NCBI RefSeq assembly: GCF_000383575.1
Contig: NZ_KB911579.1
Coordinates: 4,301,424 to 4,365,423, forward strand
Length of the DNA stretch: 64,000 nucleotides
Source of the DNA: Salinispora oceanensis
GTDB taxonomy: Bacteria; Actinomycetota; Actinomycetes; Mycobacteriales; Micromonosporaceae
Direction of reading: 5' to 3'
Under the pieces are notes generated by a model. That model saw nothing but the letters and a program-made list of their open reading frames with translations, searched no databases and was not told the DNA's origin. This document shows, piece after piece, positions 16,718-25,515 of this stretch (the stretch's first letter is position 1; each line of letters opens with the position of its first letter). The position numbers were made by a program, and so were the translations under genes.

Positions 16718-17874
16718 CTACCGGTGCCTGTTGGGGTTAGAGCCCTGACCGTCGGTGCGCCTCGGCCTGGACGATCGGATATCACCGCCCCGGGCTGATG
16801 TGGCCTGTGGTGCGGATCGCTGGCGCGGAAATTCGAGGGCAGCCAATCTCGCCGGCGAGTTCGTCCGCTGCGTCTCGCTCCGGGGCTGAAAGGTGATGAT
16901 GCTGGAGATGGGCCGGCCGCTGTCGGGCACCCAGACGAAGTCCTTCTCGGCGGCCTTCGGCCAGCGAAGGTAGTGCCGGTTGCCAAAACTGGTCAACTCA
17001 CCGTCTACGGCTGCCCACATCTTGGCCGTCTGGCCCCCGTCGATGAAGCAGCCCCAGCGGAACCCTGCGTCAGCCGCGATGGAGTCTCGTGCCTCCTGCG
17101 GGGTAGCGCCCTGGAAGACAGGGGAGCCCGGACGGCCGTCGAACAACCGTAGATGGGTTCGGCCCATGGGGTCCTCGAAAACCGCCATCCGGGCCTTCCG
17201 GCTGTGCGCAAACGGCGGTACGACATCGAGCGACCGGTCCGTGTTGATGGGATGCGCTGCGAGCCGGCGGCACGGCCCAGGGCAGGCGTCACGCGCGACG
17301 CCTCGTCCAAGACTCGCACGCTGCCTTTCTCCGGGTCGTTTCGGCGAGTGATCACCATGTTGCCATTGCCAAAGGCATAGCACTCGGCCTGTCGCCCTGT
17401 GAGACTGCCGGTCCACGTCAGCTCGACCCCATTGATCATGACCGTGCCGGCGGCGGTGAGATTGCACGTTGACAGCACTCCAGCCCGAGAAACTAGGGCC
17501 TCGCGAACGACCACCGGCATGCTGAGGATTCGACCCTGCTCGACGGCGAGGTTCAGGCTTGTTTGAACGGGCAGGCCTGACGTCTCGTCGAGCAGCGTGA
17601 AGAACGCGGCCGTGGAGGTCGCCGGGGCGTGCCGAGCCGCATCGATGGCGGTGGTGGGGCGAGGCGTAAAACGCACCGCTGCCGTCGTAGCACTCGGTTT
17701 CCAGCTCAGGTCGTAGATGTTGGTGAAGCCACCGTCAGCGAAGCTCAACGGGCTGGTGCGCAACATGAGGCCGCTGCCGAGGTTGGTTTCCCGCATCGCC
17801 ACTGGTCGGTCAATCTCGGTTTCCATGAATCGCGCCGCTTCCTGCAGCGACCGGAACCGACGCTCATCAGCCAT
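16718..17874 (-). pseudogene. Phosphodiester glycosidase-like gene with a frameshift
   Basis: Protein-like sequence runs from MADERRFRSLQEAARFME at 17874 in one frame to about 17290, then continues in another frame (INTDRSLDVVPPFAHS onward) to a stop at 16718. Joined, they give about 340-380 aa. AAFFTLLDETSGLP, TSLNLAVEQGRIL and GCFIDGGQTAKMW recall the phosphodiester glycosidase (NAGPA-like) family, whose members carry an FF and a DGG motif; this is a tentative call. The shift lies between about 17241 and 17290. It may be a true mutation or a sequencing error. Confidence 0.5.
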
Positions 17875-18172
17875 CGGACCCAGCCAAGCAGGTTTGATCG
17901 CCAGCCTCGGACTGCATCGCGGCGCGCTCCCTCCTCCCGGGGTCACACCACTGTCTGGTGCGGCGGCGTGCGAGTCCATAGTGGCAGGACTAACTAGTCA
18001 GCGTGGTCCGCCTCTTCGAGGAGCGGACACGTACGCTGCTGGCGCGCGCCCGCGCGGCGGGCCCCGCCCAGCGTCACTTCGCACCCGGTGGCGCGCCGCT
18101 CGGTGACGACAACCCGCAGACGAGAGGGGCTGCCACCGTGCTGGCGGTCGACCGTGTGGCTGGCGGTTGTCG

Positions 18173-18943
18173 TCAGTAGTCCGAGCGCTCGACGGGCCGG
18201 TTGAGCTGTACCGAGATCCGGTCGGCGTAGAAACGGTCCGGGTCGACGACCAGATCGAATCGCTGGTGAGGAACGAGTCGCTCGGCGTCGACCCGGGCAC
18301 CCTGCCGCTGGGCGGAGAAATCCCCTTCCTCAACCAGCACCTGGACCGCGTGACGGACGTCCTCCGGATCGGAGTCGGTCGCTGCGGCCAGCCGGTCCAG
18401 CGACGTCGCCAGGGTCACCCGGCTGAGGTCGCCGCTCACGTCGTCAACAAACAGTCGCAGCACTCGCTGCGCCAGCCTGCCGTACCGCGACAACCATCGC
18501 CCCTTGTCCTCCTCCGCCCGCTGCTCGGGACTCAGCGGCAAGACCTCCGTCGGTAGCGGAGGGTTCGTGGCCAGCCTCAGCGCATGGTTCCCGTGGGACA
18601 TGTCGACCTCGATGAGGCGGAGCGTGATCATCAGGTCCAGCACCTGCTCGGCCGTCCGGACCTGGGGGATGCCGAGCCGGTCGGTCACCTCGTCGTACTC
18701 GTTGATGCGCCGCTGACGATCGGCCAACTCGTCCTGGTACGCCTGCTCGTCATCGGGCTCGCCGGTTGGTTCGGTGGGATTCGGCCACGCCGGCGCAACC
18801 GGCAGGCTGTCTCCGAGCACGTCGGGCGCGACGGTGCGGTCCAGTTCAACGCCGGCCCGCCGAGCGCTCCATACCCGTTGTGCTCGCACCACGTTCTGGC
18901 GGTCGGTGTCCGGAAAGCGGTGCAGGATCTCCTCGAAGTCCAT
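18173..18943 (-). CDS. Unrecognised soluble protein, 256 aa
   Basis: An ORF beginning MDFEEILHRFPDTDRQNVV at 18943, without a strong ribosome-binding site; an in-frame ATG at 19036 is an alternative but lies inside the kinase remnant on the other strand. The product is acidic and mostly helical, with winged-helix-like repeats (RTAEQVLDLMITLRLIEVD near residue 100; DPEDVRHAVQVLVEEGDF near 195). These could be two DNA-binding-type domains, but no specific motif supports that. Neighbours give no functional hint. The stretch 17998-18172 holds nothing I can assign. Confidence 0.6.
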   Translation of the reverse strand: MDFEEILHRFPDTDRQNVVRAQRVWSARRAGVELDRTVAPDVLGDSLPVAPAWPNPTEPTGEPDDEQAYQDELADRQRRINEYDEVTDRLGIPQVRTAEQVLDLMITLRLIEVDMSHGNHALRLATNPPLPTEVLPLSPEQRAEEDKGRWLSRYGRLAQRVLRLFVDDVSGDLSRVTLATSLDRLAAATDSDPEDVRHAVQVLVEEGDFSAQRQGARVDAERLVPHQRFDLVVDPDRFYADRISVQLNRPVERSDY

Positions 18944-19024
18944 CGCGGACAGCGGGAGCCAGCGGTACCCACGGTCAAGCACAGCGCCGCGAGCCGGGCA
19001 TGGGTGCGTGGGCGACGGGAACGC

Positions 19025-19213
19025 GGCCAGCTGCACCTTGAGGTCGGCGATGATGGCAGGGGAGGAGCGGCGCTCGTTCCGGGCGGCGGCCTGGAGGGCA
19101 TCCGGCGGCGGCTGGCGGCGTTCGACGGATCGCTTGCTGTCCGGGAGTCGGCCGGCGGCAGCACCAATCTGATCGTCGAGTTGCCGATCGCGGGGGCTCA
19201 GCTGCCGAGATAG
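19025..19213 (+). pseudogene. C-terminal end of a histidine-kinase ATPase domain
   Basis: About 60 codons read LHLEVGDDGRGGAALVP then GGGLEGIRRRLAAFDGSLAV and end near GSTNLIVELPIAG. These are the G1 box and glycine-rich end of the HATPase domain of LuxR-partner kinases. No start or upstream kinase sequence is attached; upstream DNA encodes an unrelated protein on the other strand. It matches the missing end of the sensor fragment at 14967. It overlaps the end of the response-regulator gene by 16 bp, tail to tail. Confidence 0.6.
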
Positions 19214-19842
19214 GCGAGTACGGCGAGCACCCGACGGTTGTCGCTGTCGGACAGGTGCAGCCCCAGCTTGTTGAAGATGCTGCTGATGTGCTTGGCCACC
19301 GCCTTCTGAGAGACGTACAGCCGAGCGGCGATGGCGCTGTTGGATCGCCCCTCGGCCATCAACGCGAGGACCTCCCGCTCCCGAGGGCTCAGCCGATCGA
19401 GAGACCGGTGCCGAGACCGCCCGGTGAGCAGTTCGGCGATCACCTCCGGGTCCATCGCGGTTCCCCCGGAAGCCACCCTCCGTACCGCCTCGACGAACTG
19501 CGCGACATCGAAGACCCGATCCTTGAGTAGGTAGCCCACCGCGCCCTCACCGTCGGAGAGCAGCTCACGCGCATACAGCGGCTCGACGTACTGCGAGAGC
19601 ACAAGCACCGGCAGCCGCGGCACCACGCCCCGAGCCTCGATGGCTGCCCGCAACCCGTCGTCGGTGTGGTTCGGTGGCATCCGGACGTCAACGACGGCAA
19701 CATCAGGGCGCTGCTCGACCAACGCGGCCTTCAGATCCGGTCCATTGTCCGCACAGGCGACCACGTCGAAGCCGGAGGCTTCCAGTAACCGATTCAACCC
19801 GTCGCGCAGCAACGCAAGATCCTCTCCCAGGACCAGCCGCAC
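19198..19842 (-). CDS. LuxR/NarL-family response regulator
   Basis: A regulator of about 214 aa with an N-terminal receiver domain (LVLGEDLALLRDGL; phosphoacceptor Asp in VAVVDVRMPP near residue 50) and a C-terminal LuxR helix-turn-helix (LSPREREVLALMAEGRSNSAIA, SQKAVAKHISSIFNKLGL). I chose the GTG at 19842, which places the receiver as in homologues; upstream in-frame starts (19878, 19896) are possible and no ribosome-binding site decides. Its partner kinase would normally be codirectional; here only a convergent kinase fragment is found, so it may now be an orphan. Confidence 0.85.
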   Translation of the reverse strand: MRLVLGEDLALLRDGLNRLLEASGFDVVACADNGPDLKAALVEQRPDVAVVDVRMPPNHTDDGLRAAIEARGVVPRLPVLVLSQYVEPLYARELLSDGEGAVGYLLKDRVFDVAQFVEAVRRVASGGTAMDPEVIAELLTGRSRHRSLDRLSPREREVLALMAEGRSNSAIAARLYVSQKAVAKHISSIFNKLGLHLSDSDNRRVLAVLAYLGS

Positions 19843-19999
19843 ATCTACACCCGTTCTCGAGTAGCTACCCGCTCGCATCGTCGCACAACCGACCACGATG
19901 GCGGGTCCGGATGCGGGGTCACACTGACGACCCGGTGTTGGCTACCGCGCCTCCAGCCGGGGGCGCCCGGGCTTCGGGACGAACAGCATTCTGCGCCTG

Positions 20000-20022
20000 C
20001 TGGGCAGGTCAAGCCTGCCCAG
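20000..20022. terminator. Hairpin, 9-bp perfect stem
   Basis: CTGGGCAGG at 20000-20008 and CCTGCCCAG at 20014-20022 form a perfect stem with loop TCAAG, extendable outward with a G-T pair and two more pairs. There is no T-run. It lies in the 476-bp stretch 19843-20318, upstream of both the leftward response regulator and the rightward hemerythrin gene. I see no gene or other feature in the rest of that stretch. Confidence 0.4.
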
Positions 20023-20318
20023 TAGCGTGCTGGGACATGGGTGAGTTGATCGCGCGGAAAGCTTGGTGCCCTTCTGGCTGCACTTTCGGGGAGTAGTGCC
20101 GCTTATGGCGCACGGGTCCAGCGACCTGCTACGCCTTGAGTTCCGCCAGCCGTATGCGCCGTACGACAAGAGAAAGAGCCGGCCGGAACCTTCCGAAATA
20201 CGATGCCCTATAGGGTGGGCCACGACAACCGTAGCCTTCGATGTGAAGTGGCTACCGGTGCGGCGCCGGTTGAATAGCATAGTTGCGATGCGGGTCGACA
20301 CCTTGCAAAGGAGGGAAC

Positions 20319-20960
20319 GTGAGTACATCGGGGGATACCACGGGGTCCGGGTACCAGGTCATGGTCGTCGTCCATCGGGCCATGGTGCGCGACGTCCTGC
20401 AGATCAGCGACGCGGCTCGCGCGCTCGCCGACCGGCCTGATCCGGTGCAGGCAAAGGCCCTGTGTCGTTACGGTGACCGGGTCTTCCAACTCATCGCGCA
20501 CCACCACGAGGTCGAGGACGAGGTGTTCTGGCCGATGCTGCGGTCGCGTGGTGCTCCGGTGGAGACGATCGAGTTGATGACGACCGAGCACGACGAGTTG
20601 GCGGGACTGCTGGAGCGGGCACGGGAGCTACTCGCCGACGCCCAGCGGGGTGAGGACTCCTTCGCGGCACTGGCCGAGGTGGGGCTCGCCCTGCATCAGG
20701 CGTTGCTGACGCACACCGCAGACGAGGAGCGGGAGCTCGCGGGACGGCTCAAGCCTGTGCTCGGTGATCAGGAGTGGAAGGTTCTCGAGCGGGAGATGGT
20801 GCGGTCCGCGCCGAAATGGACCCTCGGCTTCATGCCGCCCTGGATGGCGTCGGCTGCCCGTCCCGAGGAGCGCAAGGCGCTACCGGCCGCGCCGATCGCC
20901 TTGCTGATGCGGGGCAGCTTGAGAAGACAACGGCGACTGGCCTTCGGGACGCGGGCCTGA
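20319..20960 (+). CDS. Hemerythrin-like (HHE-domain) protein
   Basis: A 213-aa protein whose N-terminal two thirds form a four-helix hemerythrin-type fold. Metal-ligand candidates are the His in VVVHRAMVRDV, the HHHEVEDEVFWP motif near residue 60, TEHDELAGLL near 88 and the LLTHTADEERELA motif near 130. Such proteins bind a di-iron centre and sense or carry oxygen, or respond to nitric oxide (family knowledge). The GTG at 20319 is chosen because GGAGGG lies just upstream. The C-terminal tail is basic (RRQRRLAFGTRA). No operon partner is apparent. Confidence 0.85.
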   Translation: MSTSGDTTGSGYQVMVVVHRAMVRDVLQISDAARALADRPDPVQAKALCRYGDRVFQLIAHHHEVEDEVFWPMLRSRGAPVETIELMTTEHDELAGLLERARELLADAQRGEDSFAALAEVGLALHQALLTHTADEERELAGRLKPVLGDQEWKVLEREMVRSAPKWTLGFMPPWMASAARPEERKALPAAPIALLMRGSLRRQRRLAFGTRA

Positions 20961-21142
20961 GTCGCCGGGCTGGCGGCGTCCGCCGACGAAAGTAGCGCCC
21001 GTCGGTGGCGCCGGCTCTCGTCTTCCGGCCGACGTGCGCAAGCACGGTCCTGACGCTGGTGGTCGGCAAACTTTCGTCGCCCTTGCCCAGATCGCGGAAA
21101 TGTCCCGGCATTGATGGGATACAAGCGGGCGGCATAATCGCC

Positions 21143-21172
21143 GTGCGTGCGTGCGTGCGTGCGCGTGCGTGC
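21143..21172. repeat. GTGC microsatellite
   Basis: About seven near-perfect GTGC units in tandem (one unit changed to GC). It is in the 330-bp stretch 20961-21290, in which I see no other feature except a possible start region for the next ORF. Confidence 0.7.
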
Positions 21173-21290
21173 TGGCGGCGGCCGCTATGTCAGTCGCACC
21201 GAGACACGTCATGGTGAATCAGGGGTAGGCGGCGGACGGGGTGAGCAGGTACGGTGCACCGGTTGACCTTGAGCAAGAGGAACGGGGCGC

Positions 21291-21669
21291 GTGGGCTACA
21301 CCTTTCATGTGGACCTTCGAGGGATTGTTGATCTGCTTAGCCACCATCTTTACGCCAGCCCCCGCGTGTATGTGCGGGAGTTGATGCAAAGCGTGGCCGA
21401 CGCGACTACCGCACGTCGCCGGGGAACAGCAAGCTTCCCTCTGGCGAGGGCGGCTGCTGCTGCGAGCCGGACGTGCTGCCGACGCCGAACGGGTCGCCCG
21501 CGAAGTCCTGGCCAGTCAAGCCGATGAAACCAACTGGGAAGCGGCGGTACTGGTCGCCTCCGCGCTACTGCGGCAAGGCCAGAAAGCGACGGCGGACCAG
21601 TTCATGGAAGATCACGATCTAGACGAATGTGACCTAGAAGGCTACGACGACACGTACCAGGCGCCGTGA
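21291..21669 (+). pseudogene. HSP90-family (HtpG-like) N-terminal fragment joined to an out-of-frame tail
   Basis: Starting with GTG at 21291, the first 45 codons read GYTFHVDLRGIVDLLSHHLY then SPRVYVRELMQ and ATTARR, matching the opening of HSP90-like ATPases. The HSP90 sequence then stops. In a different frame from about 21425, a tail reads LLLRAGRAADAERVAREVLA then ALLRQGQKATADQFMED and an acidic end, stopping at 21669. This looks like the end of a helical-repeat protein. I infer a large internal deletion that fused two gene remnants. Neither part is likely functional. Confidence 0.55.
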
Positions 21670-21684
21670 GGAAGCGAGTTTGCG

Positions 21685-22026
21685 ATGACCGAGGACTTCT
21701 ACTGCGACGAGGCGCTCAGCGGCCGAACCAAAGTGACCGTAGTGGCAGAGACCGATCAGGTCCTTGCCTTCGAGCACACTAGGCCCTTCTGGCCGGTGCA
21801 CATCGTCGTGGTGCCGAAGCGGCACGTGCCGTCTCTGGTTGACCTGGGCGATGCCAGCACGGATATCCTGCAGCGCGTTCTCGAGGTGGTTCGCCAGGTC
21901 GCCGGCCGGGTTGAGCGGGAGCAGGGTGCTTGCCGGGTGCTGACCAACCTCGGCCGGTATCAAGACTCCAAACACCTGCACTTTCACGTCTGTAGTGGAC
22001 TGCCTTTCCGCCCCGACACGGCCTAG
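21685..22026 (+). CDS. HIT-family nucleotide hydrolase/transferase
   Basis: A 113-aa protein of the histidine-triad family, close to the usual length of about 110-140 aa. The catalytic triad motif is HLHFHV near residue 98. The upstream family block is PFWPVHIVVVPKRHVPSLVDL near residues 33-53. HIT proteins hydrolyse nucleoside phosphoramidates or dinucleotides (family knowledge). The ATG at 21685 has a weak purine-rich region upstream. It stands alone; the stretch 22027-22242 shows nothing I can assign. Confidence 0.85.
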   Translation: MTEDFYCDEALSGRTKVTVVAETDQVLAFEHTRPFWPVHIVVVPKRHVPSLVDLGDASTDILQRVLEVVRQVAGRVEREQGACRVLTNLGRYQDSKHLHFHVCSGLPFRPDTA

Positions 22027-22242
22027 GGAGAGCAGGTGCTTTGCATCTGGTCCGCAAGGGGCCGTGAGCACAGGGATGGTGCGGCTGTGTGTGAAACATG
22101 TCGCCGTTGATGATCCCTGTAGTTGCTGGCACCTCGCCCAGGCGCGGCCCTTCTCGGGGTGCGGCTATCCCGAGAATCGCAGGATGTGGAGCGACTACCG
22201 GCCCGGACCGGCTTGCCCGTCCCCGCCGGTGGTCGCCGCGGT

Positions 22243-23112
22243 TCACCTGATTAGTAGTGGTTGCCAGCCGTCGCGGTGTCGAAGGCCGTCGGGTTGCAGT
22301 CGGATTTGGTCGTGCACTGTGCCGAAGACCGGCTCGGTTCGTACCGTCTGGGGTCGATCGGCCACGACACAGACGGTCTCGCCCGGCCACCACCAGCCGC
22401 AGGAGCGAGCTAGACCGGCCTAAACGTTGAGGTGCTCGGTCTCGTCCGGCCCGTATCGAGCAAGATCGAGCTGACGCAGCACGTCGTAGTAGGCGATCCA
22501 GGACACGTCCTGCTGCCCGTACCAGCACGTCGGCGAGGGGCCGTTGACTGCGAGAGCGGCTCGTACGGGTAGGTAGTAGCCGTGCGCGAGGCTGCGGTGC
22601 AATGCCGTTCGCACGCCCTGGTGCAGCACGACGGCGAGCGGCACGCCGTTGTCGAGCGCCTGGTGCGGTGCCAGTTCGGGCCACGGTCGTTTGGTCTTGC
22701 TCGTCCGCAGGGGCGACAGCTCGGTGTCGGTGTGCGTGCCGCCAGCGCTCAGCGCGCCGCGTAGCTGAGAGTTGATCGCGGCAATGTCGCTCGCCACTGG
22801 TGGTGTCTCGCGTGGCCGAGGGTCCCGGACCAGTTCGAAGAGTTGGTTGAGGGTGGGCCAGCCGGTGGTCAGGGACCGGGCCTGGTTCGGGGAGTCAACC
22901 CACTCGAAGCGGGGTCGCGGCCGGGAGGTCCGGGCATAGATAGCCGTCAGGCAGCGCTCCGCGGTTTGCCGGTCAGCAGGCTGGGTGGACAGAGCGTGTT
23001 CGAGCCATTCCTGACGGATCGGGAAGGCTTGCTGCCACAGTTCGTGGGGAGAGCTGCTGCGAGTGGTCTGTTGCGGGTTCGCTGCGCCGTCGCGCCGCAC
23101 GGGGGCGTTCAA
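22243..23112 (-). pseudogene. DUF6745-like gene interrupted by an in-frame TAG
   Basis: The frame from TTG at 23112 encodes 230 residues ending in EHLNV, stopped by TAG at 22420-22422. The same frame continues for about 58 residues (AGLARSCGWWWPGETVC, FGTVHDQIRL, HRDGWQPLLIR) to TGA at 22243. The combined end resembles the C terminus of DUF6745-type proteins (identified from memory), where a Trp is expected at the TAG, so a single TGG-to-TAG change would explain it. The function of the family is not known to me. A truncated protein could still be made. Confidence 0.6.
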
Positions 23113-23379
23113 CGCGTCGGGGCGTCGTCGCCCTTTCGGTACGAGATCATGTGACGACTATGGCGTACCACCCAGCACCGGCGCAAGGCGGTTCGCCGCC
23201 TCGGGATCTGTGCTTTCCAGTGGGATCATGGTCTGACGTCAACACCACTCGACAACAGCAAACCGGCCAGGAGGGACTGATTCTTAAGGGGGGCGACGTG
23301 AGTGGATGTGTGGAAAGACGTACTGGGGGCAAGGCGTCGGTTCGAGGCCGCCGCCCGACAGAAAATGTAGCACTGATGG

Positions 23380-25515
23380 TCAACTACGCGTTACTACGAC
23401 GAGTTCGTCGCGTGCCCGGGTGGCAGCGACGTACCTCAGCGAACGGCTCCGAAGCTCGGCGTCTGCTCGTTCGGTGGGATCTAGCATGGCGAGACGTTCC
23501 AATGCGGCCAGGGCTGGGTTGCTCGCGGCTAGCACGACCTTGGAGAACTCGGTGCCCTTGGCCCGGTGCATCGTCAGGATGGGCACCCGCCCGGGCGGTG
23601 GGCGGTCGCGGTCGATGGCGCGTGCATTCACTCCCTGCTCGGTGAGAGCGGTGACGACTCGGTCACGGTGGAACCGGTCCTGTACCAGGACCGCCACCGT
23701 CTCCGGAGCGTCTCCGGCCTCGAGCCACTTGCGGATGTGGCGAACGATGGCGTGGAGCTCGTCCGCGAGGGAGTCGGCGACCACCCCGATGGGCGCAGGT
23801 CCGCTTCGAGCGGATCGATAGCCCGTGCCCTCCAGTTCGTCCTGTAGGTCAACGTACTGGCTGCCCTCGAGGATCGCCATGGCGTAACGCAGGTTCTGGG
23901 CGGTCGTGCGGTAGTTGAGCGTCAACCGTTGGGAACGGCCGACGATGGCGATTCCGTAGCGGCCCAGGACCACGCGGCTGCCGTAGATGCGCTGGTGTGA
24001 GTCCTCGGCGATGAACAGGTCGTCGGGGCGTTCCTTGACGGCGGCCCGGAGCAGGAGCCAGTGCGTGGGGGAGAGGTCTTGCCCTTCGTCAACCAGCACA
24101 TGATCGGCTGGGCGTTCTCCGCCTGCGGCGAGGTACGCCGCGGCGACTGCGGCGGCCTCGGTGAAGTCGAGGCTGCCGTCGGTTCGGCAGCGCGCCCGGT
24201 AGGAGTCGATCAGTGCCCAGACGGCCCGGCGTTTGGCTCGGTCCAGGGCGACGCCTCGTCCTGGCCGGCGCACCCGCAGGTAGCCGGTCTCGTCGTACAC
24301 CTTGTTCGGGAGGACGACATGCGCGTACTCCGTGGCGAGGAACGTTTCGTTGGCGATCTCTGGCGGTAGTGACGTGCCGGTCGATTCGACGATGTCGCGC
24401 CACAGGTTCGGCTCGGTGCGCGACAGTGGTGCTGCGCGCTCCTCGCCGAGGACGCCACGCATGGCCGACGAGAGACCGCTTCCTGCGCTACGCAACACGG
24501 CGGCAGCGAGCGCGTCCACACCGGTCACGTACACACCCGCTTCTCCGAGCGCCTTGGTCTGAGACACCCGTGGGTCAAGCTGGGTGAGGCTGTCGCCGAG
24601 TGCCTCGGCGAGGTTGGTGGTGAAGGTGGTGAGGATGATTCGGGCCGCTGGGTCACGTTGGGCGAGGGCACGGGTCCGGTGGACGAGGACGACAGTCTTG
24701 CCGGTGCCGGCACCGCCGACCAGCCGGAACGGGCCGTTGTATGGCCGGTCGATGTACCGGCGTTGCTCGGGGTGCAGGAAGATGCGCCAGGCGCTGAAGT
24801 CTCCGCCTTCGATGACGCGACGGAGCTCTTCCTGGCCGTCAATGAACGCGTATTGCAGGGCGGCCGCCGGCCGTTTGAGGGACTGCAGTACGTCGGCATC
24901 GTCGTCGGCCGAGGAAATCTTCTCCAACTGCATCCGCTCGATGATCGCGTCTATGTCGTCGCCGGCTGCCAAATCAACCAGGATGGTGCCGATCCAACCG
25001 TCGTGACGTTCGGCGATCGTGAGGATGGCGTCCTCGTCGTTGGCCGTTGCTGCCTGCGCGGCGACACTCTCGGGAAGCCCGAGCTTATAGACCAGGTCGG
25101 CGGGTTCGTGCCCGAGGCGGGCAAACAAGGGCTTCGCTGATTCCGGGTCGGTGGCCGCGGGGGGTGGCGGCACGGGATTGAAAGCCGGCTCGATCTCCTC
25201 TACCTGGGGCAGGCCGTTGATGGGATTGACTTTCAGCCGTACGCGCTGCGCCATGGTGATGGCGTCGTCGTGTGGCCAGATGCCATGAATGACGTAGTGG
25301 GTGTCGCCGTCACCGTCGAGGCGAAACATCACGGCCCGCCAGAACTCGTCCACGCGTCCGGTGCGAACCCGTGGGTCGGAGCTCTTCTGAATGGGTTCGA
25401 TGTGCAGGCCCGGGAGAGTGTCGTCGGCCCCGAGTTTCTGCAGGAAGCTCATCGCCTTGCCCCGGACTGAGCCATCGATCTTGCTGGCGAGCTTTCCCAT
25501 GATGATGGTCGGCAT
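23380..25515 (-). CDS. UvrD/Rep-like superfamily 1 helicase with N-terminal RelE-like region
   Basis: A 711-aa protein. The first 100 residues (VFRLDG-like block, then HYVIHGIWPHDDAITMAQRV) resemble the RelE-fold extension seen on some UvrD-like helicases. The helicase core has Walker A GGAGTGKTVVLVHRT near residue 265, DEGQDLSPTHWL (motif II) near 480, and later HRAKGTEFSKVV. It probably translocates on single-stranded DNA. The ATG at 25515 overlaps the stop of the DruE-like gene by one base (TGATG), so it is the last gene of the six-gene defence operon. Such helicases are not part of the standard DISARM set, but coupling suggests it belongs to this system. Confidence 0.85.
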   Translation of the reverse strand: MPTIIMGKLASKIDGSVRGKAMSFLQKLGADDTLPGLHIEPIQKSSDPRVRTGRVDEFWRAVMFRLDGDGDTHYVIHGIWPHDDAITMAQRVRLKVNPINGLPQVEEIEPAFNPVPPPPAATDPESAKPLFARLGHEPADLVYKLGLPESVAAQAATANDEDAILTIAERHDGWIGTILVDLAAGDDIDAIIERMQLEKISSADDDADVLQSLKRPAAALQYAFIDGQEELRRVIEGGDFSAWRIFLHPEQRRYIDRPYNGPFRLVGGAGTGKTVVLVHRTRALAQRDPAARIILTTFTTNLAEALGDSLTQLDPRVSQTKALGEAGVYVTGVDALAAAVLRSAGSGLSSAMRGVLGEERAAPLSRTEPNLWRDIVESTGTSLPPEIANETFLATEYAHVVLPNKVYDETGYLRVRRPGRGVALDRAKRRAVWALIDSYRARCRTDGSLDFTEAAAVAAAYLAAGGERPADHVLVDEGQDLSPTHWLLLRAAVKERPDDLFIAEDSHQRIYGSRVVLGRYGIAIVGRSQRLTLNYRTTAQNLRYAMAILEGSQYVDLQDELEGTGYRSARSGPAPIGVVADSLADELHAIVRHIRKWLEAGDAPETVAVLVQDRFHRDRVVTALTEQGVNARAIDRDRPPPGRVPILTMHRAKGTEFSKVVLAASNPALAALERLAMLDPTERADAELRSRSLRYVAATRARDELVVVTRS

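Noticed and set aside
23291..23356. Possible tRNA remnant/attachment site (GGTTCGAGGCC with GGGCG/CGCCC ends) at the edge of the defence locus
   Set aside because: Only 66 nt, T-stem imperfect, no convincing D or anticodon arm, and no direct repeat recognised at the other edge.
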